Translations under genes and position numbers: made by a program
The notes under the pieces: model-generated
Told to the model about the DNA's origin: nothing
The model's input: only the letters and a program-made list of their open reading frames with translations
The model's database searches: none
Origin: Sinomonas humi
GTDB lineage: Bacteria > Actinomycetota > Actinomycetes > Actinomycetales > Micrococcaceae
Direction of reading: 5' to 3'
Assembly (NCBI RefSeq): GCF_000802235.1
Contig: NZ_JTDL01000129.1
Span: forward strand, 61,994 to 125,993
Length of the DNA stretch: 64,000 nucleotides
Shown here: one piece after another, positions 57,978 to 64,000 of the stretch
Position numbering within the stretch: the stretch's first letter is position 1
Layout: each line of letters begins with the position of its first letter

Positions 57978-58561
57978 GGTCCGGGCGAGTCCCGCCCAGG
58001 TGCTGCTTCGAGGTGCTGGTGCTGGTTCTCCAGCCTGCCAACAGCCGGATGGCTGTGACGCGGATGCCAAAACCGGACGGCTGTGACGGTGATGCCCGCG
58101 ATGCGGATGGCTGTGACGGTGATGGCCTCGTCGCGGATGGCTGTGACGATGATGGCCTCGACGCGGACGGCTGTGACGGTGATGCCCGGGATGCGGATGG
58201 CTGTGATGATGCCTGGGACAGCTGCGGCCGCCCGCTCGGGCGCGTAGAGGATTTTCGTTGATTTCCCGGGAATTTCGGGCCTTTTCTCTCGCCTGATCCG
58301 GGCGTTCTGGAGGCGCTGGGAGCGGCGTTCGAGTACTCACCCTTGCGGGTGGGTCGCGACTAGGCAGTGGCCGCGTGGTCCGATAGGTGGCTGCTGCGTA
58401 CTGGGCAAGGGTTCACCCTCCGAGGGAGTGTGCAAGCTCGGGTACCGACTACTGGTGACCTGCCCTGCGCGCTCGACTGTACTGGTGCATGTGAGGGGCC
58501 GGGCGAACAGCACCGGCACCTTTCGGAGCCAAGAGCAGGCCATGTCGAGCAGGAGCAGGTC
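57978..58561 (+). other. 584-bp gap, minisatellite plus leader, no confident gene
   Basis: Holds the 30-bp array (58045-58215) and a weak CCCG/CGGG hairpin with TTTT near 58276-58296, a possible terminator for regulator B'. Small hairpins follow: CACCC-TTGC-GGGTG near 58338 and a CCCTC/GAGGG pair near 58418. A duplicated GAGCAGG-CATGTCG motif (58533 and 58553) includes the sugar transferase start. A frame from 58013 to 58261 is open only because of the array. Confidence 0.55.
58045..58215. repeat. 30-bp minisatellite
   Basis: GGCTGTGACG-headed units fall exactly every 30 bp at 58079, 58109, 58139, 58169 and 58199, with a shorter step from 58051. Read forward they encode ADGCDGDARD; read in reverse, a His/Arg-rich repeat. 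Neither has a ribosome site. Confidence 0.95.
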
Positions 58562-60085
58562 ATGTCGGTAGGCGCAGAGCAGAACGTAGGGCACACCAAC
58601 TCGCCATGGCATGGTTCACGGCTCTTGTCGGTTCTGGGTGTCGGGTCATCGGGTACGCGGATCGGGCCGACGCGGATTGCGCGTTCTGCTCGCGCGCAGG
58701 CGTGGCCGAGGCGATACGCGCTGTGCCTCCGGGTGGCGGATTCGGCGGTGGTGCTTGCGGCTGTTGTCGCGGGGGTGCTGTTCGGTGGGGCGGGTCCCCG
58801 TACGGATGTGGCGCTCGCTGTGATCGCGGTGGTGTGGCCCGTCGCGCTGGGGGTGTACGGGAGCCGTGATGCGTCGGTGTTCGGGATCGGCGCCGAGGAG
58901 TACCGCAGGGTTGTGGCGGCGTCTGTGCAGCTGTTCGCTGTGCTGGCCATTGCGGCGCTGCTGGTCTCTGACTGGCTGCCGGCGCGGGTCTTCACCCTGG
59001 TGTTCGGCACCGGCCTCGTGGGGCTCCTGGTGGCACGTTGGTCGAGTCGGCGGTGGCTCAATGCGCAGCGGAGGAGCGGGCTTTACCTGACCCCTGCGGT
59101 GGTGGTGGGGGAGCCCGAGGACGTGCGGTATGTGGTGCGGCGGATCACGGCGAGCAGCGGTGCCCCGTACAACGTGCTGGGGGTCGTCCTTCCGGGCGGC
59201 CGGAGAGGGCAGTGCCTGACGGTGGAGGGGGAACGACTGCCGGTGTTGAGCTCGACGGACGACGTGGTGCGGACGGTGGCGTTGAAGAAGGCCTCCGCGG
59301 TGATCATCGCTGGCCCCGTCCCGGGCGGGAATCAGTATGTGCGGGAGCTGGGGTGGAGCCTGGAGCGGTACGAGGCGGAGCTGGTCTTGGCCTCGACGCT
59401 GACGAATGTGGCGGGGCCGCGGATCCATTGGCGCCCGGTACAGGGGCTCCCGCTGATGGAGGTGGACCTGCCGCGGTACTCGGGGGCCAAGCACGTGCTC
59501 AAGCGTGGGATGGACATCGTGTTCGCGATAGTCGCGCTCGTGTTGCTCTCGCCGGTGCTGGCGGCGCTGGCCCTTGTGGTCCGGTGCGATTCGCCCGGCC
59601 CGGTGCTGTTCCGGCAGGAGCGGATCGGCAAGGACGGCACGGCCTTCCGGATGCTGAAGTTCCGTTCGATGGTGGTCGGTGCAGAGGCGCAGCTGGGGTC
59701 TCTCGCTGGCGCGAACGAGGGTGCGGGGGCCCTGTTCAAAGTCCGGGAGGATCCGCGGGTGACGCGCTGCGGGCGGTGGATGCGGCGCTATTCGCTCGAT
59801 GAGCTCCCGCAGTTCCTGAATGTCCTCAAGGGGGAGATGAGCCTGGTGGGGCCGCGGCCCCCGCTCGCGCGGGAAGTCGGGGAGTACGAGCGCTTCACCC
59901 GGCGCCGCATGCTGATCAAGCCGGGCATCACCGGCCTCTGGCAGATCAGCGGACGCTCGGACCTCGACTGGGACGATGCTGTTCGGCTCGATCTCTACTA
60001 CGTCGAGAACTGGTCGCTACTTGGCGACCTCATGATCCTATGGCGCACCATCCGGGCCATCGTCGACCCCGTCGGGGCGTACTGA
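58562..60085 (+). CDS. Polyprenyl-phosphate sugar-1-phosphate transferase (exopolysaccharide initiating enzyme)
   Basis: 507 residues. Four or five hydrophobic segments (about 47-175) are followed by a nucleotide-sugar-like middle domain. The C-terminal bacterial sugar transferase domain has KRGMDIVFAIVALVLLSP, a DSPGPVLFRQERIGKDG stretch, LKFRSMVVGAE, DELPQFLNVLKGEMSLVGPRPPL and PGITGLWQISGR. It loads the first sugar on undecaprenyl phosphate at the inner membrane. ATG 58562 has AGGAGC 6-11 nt upstream. Codons favour CTG/GTG/CGG, whereas neighbours favour CTC/GTC, which hints at a different origin. Confidence 0.92.
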   Translation: MSVGAEQNVGHTNSPWHGSRLLSVLGVGSSGTRIGPTRIARSARAQAWPRRYALCLRVADSAVVLAAVVAGVLFGGAGPRTDVALAVIAVVWPVALGVYGSRDASVFGIGAEEYRRVVAASVQLFAVLAIAALLVSDWLPARVFTLVFGTGLVGLLVARWSSRRWLNAQRRSGLYLTPAVVVGEPEDVRYVVRRITASSGAPYNVLGVVLPGGRRGQCLTVEGERLPVLSSTDDVVRTVALKKASAVIIAGPVPGGNQYVRELGWSLERYEAELVLASTLTNVAGPRIHWRPVQGLPLMEVDLPRYSGAKHVLKRGMDIVFAIVALVLLSPVLAALALVVRCDSPGPVLFRQERIGKDGTAFRMLKFRSMVVGAEAQLGSLAGANEGAGALFKVREDPRVTRCGRWMRRYSLDELPQFLNVLKGEMSLVGPRPPLAREVGEYERFTRRRMLIKPGITGLWQISGRSDLDWDDAVRLDLYYVENWSLLGDLMILWRTIRAIVDPVGAY

Positions 60086-60168
60086 GGCCAGAAGCAACCC
60101 AAAGAGACCCAAAAGCGCATCCAACAAAGACTGCACCCCAGATTCGCCGCACCCGAAGAGAGGCCATC

Positions 60169-61341
60169 ATGGCAGATTTGCCGTACTCGCTCATTCCGTT
60201 CAGGGGGACCAGCCCGGCCGGGCATCCACCGCGCCCACTGGGCGTCGTCGTCATCGGCGCCGGATACTGGGGTCCCAACCTGGCCCGCAATTTCCAGCGG
60301 TCAGACGACTGGGACCTTCGTGCCATCTGCGATCTCGACCTCGAGCGTGCGGAAGGCCTGGCCCGGCAGCACGGCACGGCTGCCTTCGCCTCGCTCGACG
60401 AGGCGCTCGACACGCTGGAGTTCGATGCCGTCGCGATCGCGACGCCGGCGCGGACGCACCATGGGGTGGCGCTCACGGCTCTCAGGGCGGACAAGCACGT
60501 TCTTGTCGAGAAGCCGCTCGCCGACCACTGGGACAAGGGCGCGGAGATGGTCGCGACGGCCGAGGACAAGGGCCTCGTCCTCATGGCCGACCACACGTAC
60601 TGCTATACGCCGGCCGTGCAGAAGATGCGGGAGCTGCTCCTCGAGGGAGAGCTGGGCGAGATCCTCTACATCGACTCTGTGCGGATCAACCTGGGTCTCG
60701 TGCAGCCGGATGTCGACGTCTTCTGGGACCTCGCACCGCACGATCTCTCGATCCTCGACTACATCCTCCCCGGAGGGCTCGCACCGGACATGGTCGCTGC
60801 CCACGGCGCTGACCCGCTTGGCACGGGCCGCGACTGCGTAGGCCACCTCTCGTTCGACCTGCCGTTCGGCGGCATGGGCCACATCCACGTCAACTGGCTC
60901 AGCCCCACCAAGATCCGTCAGATGGTCATCGGCGGCACCCGTAGGACGCTTGTGTGGGACGACCTCAACCCGCAGCAGCGCCTGAGCGTCTACGACCGGG
61001 GGGTGCAACTGCCGCAGCGCAGTCCCCGCGCCGGGACGGAGCGGCGCGACGCAGCCATCTCCTACAGGCTCGGTGACACGTGGTCGCCCGCGCTTCCTGA
61101 GCGCGAGGCGCTCGGGGCGATGGTCGCAGAGTTCGCCTCGTCCATCCGAGGCCAGCGGCCAGCGGCCACGAGCGGTGAATCGGCCCTCCGCGTGCTTGGC
61201 GTCCTCGAAGCCACGAGCCGCAGCCTCCAGGCCGGCGGCGCCCAGACAGCGGTGGATCCGGCGGACGGTCTCGGGCTCGAGGAATCATTCGGAGCCGGGC
61301 TCGTAGAGGATGACCCACTCAGGCAGGAGGCAGGAGCATGA
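60169..61341 (+). CDS. Gfo/Idh/MocA family oxidoreductase
   Basis: 390 residues. Rossmann motif VVVIGAGYWGPNLARNF (about 25-41), then HVLVEKPLADHWDKG near residue 115, the conserved lysine region of the family. In this context it is a candidate NAD-dependent dehydrogenase of a nucleotide-sugar, as WlbA/WbpB oxidise C3 of UDP-GlcNAc uronate. The substrate is inferred from neighbours. ATG 60169 has AGAGAGG upstream; an open extension to 60040 overlaps the previous gene. It overlaps the epimerase start by 4 bp. Confidence 0.88.
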   Translation: MADLPYSLIPFRGTSPAGHPPRPLGVVVIGAGYWGPNLARNFQRSDDWDLRAICDLDLERAEGLARQHGTAAFASLDEALDTLEFDAVAIATPARTHHGVALTALRADKHVLVEKPLADHWDKGAEMVATAEDKGLVLMADHTYCYTPAVQKMRELLLEGELGEILYIDSVRINLGLVQPDVDVFWDLAPHDLSILDYILPGGLAPDMVAAHGADPLGTGRDCVGHLSFDLPFGGMGHIHVNWLSPTKIRQMVIGGTRRTLVWDDLNPQQRLSVYDRGVQLPQRSPRAGTERRDAAISYRLGDTWSPALPEREALGAMVAEFASSIRGQRPAATSGESALRVLGVLEATSRSLQAGGAQTAVDPADGLGLEESFGAGLVEDDPLRQEAGA

Positions 61342-62333
61342 CCATCTTGGCAGGGGCCCGCGTTCTCGTCACCGGCGGAGCAGGCACCATCGGCTCCACG
61401 ATCGTGGACCAACTCCTCGAGGCAGGAGTCGAGCACGTCGACGTCCTCGACAACCTCACCCGAGGGCGGCTCGGCAACCTCGACCACGCGCTCTCGACAG
61501 GACGGGTCCGGCTCATCGAGGGCGACCTTCGGGACCGCGACGCCGTTCACGACGCAACGGTCGGGAAGGACCTGGTCTTCCACGAGGCCGCCATCCGCAT
61601 CACCCAATGCGCCGAAGAGCCGCGGCTGGCACTCGAGGTCCTCGTCGACGGGACGTTCACCGTGCTCGAAGCGGCGGCCCAACACGGCGTCGACAAGGTC
61701 GTACTCGCCTCCAGCGCGTCCGTCTACGGCGAGGCCAATGAGTTCCCCACGCCTGAGCGGCACCATCACCACAACAACGACACGCTGTACGGGGCCGCCA
61801 AGAGCTTCAACGAAGGCCTCGCGCGGAGCTTCCGCGCAATGTACGGGCTGGACTACGTTGCCCTGCGCTACTTCAACGTCTACGGGCCCCGGATGGACGT
61901 CCATGGCCTTTACACCGAAGTGCTCGTCCGGTGGATGGAGCGCATCGCGGACGGCCGGCCGCCCCTGGTCTACGGCAACGGCGAGCAGACCATGGACTTC
62001 GTCTACACGACCGACGTCGCGAGGGCCAACATCTACGCGGCCGAGTCCAGCGTGTGCGAGGGCGTCTACAACGTCGCGAGCGGGAACGAGACGAGTCTGC
62101 TTGCGCTCGCGGTGTCCCTCCTGGACGCGATGGAGTCTGACCTCGCGGTCGAGTTCGGGCCGGAGCGGAAGGTCAACGGCGTCGCTCGGAGGCTCGCTGA
62201 CACGACGGCCGCTGCCCGCGATCTGGGGTTCCGGGCGGAGATGCCGCTCGACGAGGGGCTGCGGCGGCTCGTTGCCTGGTGGCGGCCGCTCCGCGAGGAG
62301 ATCGCGGCGGCCAGGGTGGTGGCGGCGTCGTGA
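61338..62333 (+). CDS. NAD-dependent epimerase/dehydratase (extended SDR)
   Basis: 331 residues. ARVLVTGGAGTIGSTI (about 7-22) is the NAD site, SSASVYGE near residue 128 gives the Ser, and YGAAKSFNE near 150 the catalytic Tyr-Lys pair. RYFNVYGPRMDVHG is typical of UDP-glucose/UDP-GlcNAc 4-epimerase-like enzymes. It likely supplies a modified UDP-sugar to the cluster. ATG overlaps the preceding stop, and its own stop overlaps the aminotransferase start, so the genes form a tight operon. Confidence 0.9.
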   Translation: MTILAGARVLVTGGAGTIGSTIVDQLLEAGVEHVDVLDNLTRGRLGNLDHALSTGRVRLIEGDLRDRDAVHDATVGKDLVFHEAAIRITQCAEEPRLALEVLVDGTFTVLEAAAQHGVDKVVLASSASVYGEANEFPTPERHHHHNNDTLYGAAKSFNEGLARSFRAMYGLDYVALRYFNVYGPRMDVHGLYTEVLVRWMERIADGRPPLVYGNGEQTMDFVYTTDVARANIYAAESSVCEGVYNVASGNETSLLALAVSLLDAMESDLAVEFGPERKVNGVARRLADTTAAARDLGFRAEMPLDEGLRRLVAWWRPLREEIAAARVVAAS

Positions 62334-63574
62334 GCGCCGTCGAGGAGGGGGTTGCGCCAGAGCGCATCAACGTCATGAAGCCGTGGGTCGGACCCGAGGA
62401 GGCCAGGGCGGTCGCGGAGGTCATCGCGTCCGGCTGGCTGGCCCAAGGCCCGCGGGTCGCCGAGTTCGAGCGCGAGTTCGCTGCCGCTCAGGGCGTGACG
62501 CAGGGGGTGGCCGTCTCGAGCTGCACGACGGCGCTGCACCTCGCCCTCCTCGTCGCAGGGGTCAAGGCGGGCGACGAAGTCGTCGTGCCTTCGTTCTCCT
62601 TCGTCGCCACGGCCAACGCGCCCCGTTACCTCGGCGCCGAGCCGGTCTTCGCCGACGTCGATCCGTTGACCGGCAACCTCTCGGCCGAAACGGTTGCCGC
62701 GGTCCTGGGACCGCGGGTGAGCGCAGTCGTCGTCGTCGACCAAGGCGGCCTTCCGGCCGACGTCGGCCCTCTCGCCGAGCTCTGCCACGCCCGCGGCATC
62801 GTCCTCATCGAAGACGCGGCCTGCGCCGCCGGCTCGCGTTACCGCGGGCGTCCCGTGGGCATCAGCGCGGACATCGCGGCGTGGTCCTTTCACCCGCGCA
62901 AACTGCTCACCACGGGCGAAGGCGGGATGCTCACGACCGACCGCGGGGACTGGGCCGAGCGTGCCCGCCGCCTCCGGCAGCACGCAGCGAGCGTCTCGGC
63001 AGCCGAGCGACACGAGGCGGTCCGGGCGCCAGCGGAGGAGTACACGGAGCTTGGCTACAACTTCCGCATGACGGATCTCCAGGCGGCCATCGGGATTGTC
63101 CAGCTGAAGCGCCTTCCCGCCATGATCGAGCGGCGCCGTGCTCTCGTTGCTGCCTACCGCAAGGCGCTCGACGGGATTCCCGGGCTCAGGTTCGCCGAAG
63201 ATCCACCGGAAGGCGAGTCGAACTTCCAATCGTTCTGGGCGGAGGTCGACGACGACTTCACCCTCAGCAGGGACGGGCTCCTCGACGCGCTCGCGGCTGA
63301 GGGAATCTCTGCCCGCCCGGGAATTATGGCGGCGCATCTTGAGCCGGCCTTTGCCGGAATGGCCCTTCGGGCGCCGCTCCCCGCGACCGAGCGACTCACA
63401 GCCCGCACTCTCATCCTGCCCCTCTACCACGAGCTGGGAGAGGACGGCGTGGGGCGCGTTGCGGACGCTGTCCGCCGCGGCGCGCAGGCGCCGAGGCTTC
63501 ACGAGGCGCCGGAGGCTCCCAAGGCACCGGAGGTTCCCGAGGGGCCGAAGGTTCCCGAGGGGGAACCGAGGTGA
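62330..63574 (+). CDS. DegT/DnrJ/EryC1 family PLP aminotransferase
   Basis: 414 residues from GTG 62330 (GTGA overlap). Motifs: INVMKPWVGPEEARAV, SGWLAQGPRVAEFERE, SSCTTALHLAL, EDAACAAGSRYRGRPVG, PLP lysine in SFHPRKLLTTGEGGM, and GYNFRMTDLQAAIG. These enzymes aminate a keto-nucleotide sugar, fitting the upstream dehydrogenase and downstream acyltransferase. The last 30 residues are EAP/KAP/EVPEG repeats from a 9-bp periodic array (63500-63570) outside the fold. Confidence 0.92.
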   Translation: MSAVEEGVAPERINVMKPWVGPEEARAVAEVIASGWLAQGPRVAEFEREFAAAQGVTQGVAVSSCTTALHLALLVAGVKAGDEVVVPSFSFVATANAPRYLGAEPVFADVDPLTGNLSAETVAAVLGPRVSAVVVVDQGGLPADVGPLAELCHARGIVLIEDAACAAGSRYRGRPVGISADIAAWSFHPRKLLTTGEGGMLTTDRGDWAERARRLRQHAASVSAAERHEAVRAPAEEYTELGYNFRMTDLQAAIGIVQLKRLPAMIERRRALVAAYRKALDGIPGLRFAEDPPEGESNFQSFWAEVDDDFTLSRDGLLDALAAEGISARPGIMAAHLEPAFAGMALRAPLPATERLTARTLILPLYHELGEDGVGRVADAVRRGAQAPRLHEAPEAPKAPEVPEGPKVPEGEPR

Positions 63575-63999
63575 CCGAGCTGCTCCTGGTTGCCGCGAGC
63601 GGTCTGGCCCGCGAGGTCATGGCGCTCGTGCGCGGCGGAGACGACTTCGATCTCCTGGGGATCCTCGATGACGACCCGGTCCGCGTGGGCAGCGTCCTCG
63701 ACGGAGCACACGTGCTCGGCCCGCTCGCCGAGGTCGGCAAGCACCCGAGCGCGCGCGTGGTGGTCTGTGTGGGCAGCGGCGCAGTGCGCGCCGATATCGT
63801 GCGCCGGCTAGGGGCGCTGGGCCTTCCGCCGGGTCGATTCGCGACGATCGTGCATCCAAGCGTCACCATTCCCGAGGGCTGCACCGTAGGCGAGGGGAGC
63901 ATCCTGCTCGCGAACGTCGTGATGACGGCGGCGGTCTCGCTCGGGCGGCACGTCGTGGTGATGCCCGGGGTCACGTTCACCCACGGCGACGTCGCATAG
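63571..63999 (+). CDS. PglD/NeuD-like sugar O/N-acyltransferase, apparently short
   Basis: 142 residues from GTG 63571 (GTGA overlap). The N-terminal PglD-type Rossmann-like domain (LLLVAASGLAREVMALV, ILDDDP) leads into the first turns of a left-handed beta-helix (HPSVTIPEGCTVGEGSILLANVVMTAAVSLGRHVVVMPGVTFTHGDV). Family members are usually about 200-220 residues with several more hexapeptide turns. Here TAG occurs at 63997-63999, one base before the window ends, so the gene is truncated, frameshifted or simply reads on in another frame outside view. Confidence 0.75.
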   Translation: MTELLLVAASGLAREVMALVRGGDDFDLLGILDDDPVRVGSVLDGAHVLGPLAEVGKHPSARVVVCVGSGAVRADIVRRLGALGLPPGRFATIVHPSVTIPEGCTVGEGSILLANVVMTAAVSLGRHVVVMPGVTFTHGDVA

Positions 64000-64000
64000 T

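Noticed and set aside
58013..58261. 82-residue plus-strand ORF with DGCDGD repeats
   Set aside because: Open only because the array unit is a multiple of 3 bp without stops. No Shine-Dalgarno or -10 box; kept as a finding, not a gene.
57396..58340. Minus-strand ORF with a His-rich repeat
   Set aside because: Mostly antisense to regulator B'; the His-rich part is the reverse reading of the 30-bp array. No ribosome site.

Overview
The window is very GC-rich chromosomal DNA from an actinobacterium. The gene set (WhiB regulator, Rpf, LCP protein, Pmt, FemX-like transferase, SufU-type Fe-S assembly) and the gene order point to the Micrococcaceae, Arthrobacter/Sinomonas-like. The genus cannot be fixed by eye. 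I see no insertion sequences, prophage, CRISPR array or rRNA. There is one tRNA, tRNA-Gln(TTG).

Layout. (1) 1-17.7 kb resembles the Mycobacterium tuberculosis Rv3248c-Rv3277 neighbourhood. It holds a FemX-like transferase (5' end outside the window), manA, an LCP ligase, purE-purK, a GtrA protein, a TIGR03089 protein, a WhiB/WhmD-type regulator, a giant GT2 glycosyltransferase, a DUF5719 protein, a metallopeptidase-family protein, DUF3499, Trm112-like and ahcY, then an L,D-transpeptidase. (2) 17.8-44.7 kb resembles the Rv1002c-Rv1018c block: pmt, rsmI, tatD, rpf, rsmA, ispE, an ABC-F ATPase, dedA, glmU, prs, rplY and pth. It is interrupted by gabD, a moxR-DUF58-transglutaminase operon and an HNH nuclease gene. 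(3) 44.9-58.0 kb holds four giant LuxR/LAL-type ATPase regulators arranged as two paralogous pairs (A-B and A'-B') on either side of sufS-sufU. A near-consensus DosR/DevR box lies upstream of the first. This is the most unusual part of the window. (4) 58.5-64 kb is the start of a surface-polysaccharide cluster: an initiating sugar transferase, Gfo/Idh dehydrogenase, NAD epimerase, DegT aminotransferase and PglD-like acyltransferase.

Functional threads. Cell-envelope building recurs: ManA and Pmt supply and use mannose. GlmU, the LCP protein, FemX, the Ldt and Rpf act on cell-wall precursors, attachment, crosslinking and remodelling. IspE feeds the isoprenoid carrier, and the terminal cluster makes a modified sugar. 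A second thread is gene expression: eleven genes have an actinobacterial -10 box (TANNNT) 6-8 nt before the start codon, so they are probably transcribed as leaderless mRNAs. A third is repeats: short in-frame tandem arrays, often with a 15-bp unit, sit at termini or linkers of many otherwise conserved proteins, and related minisatellites fill several intergenic gaps.

All function calls rest on reading motifs and on remembered family and synteny knowledge. No database search was run.
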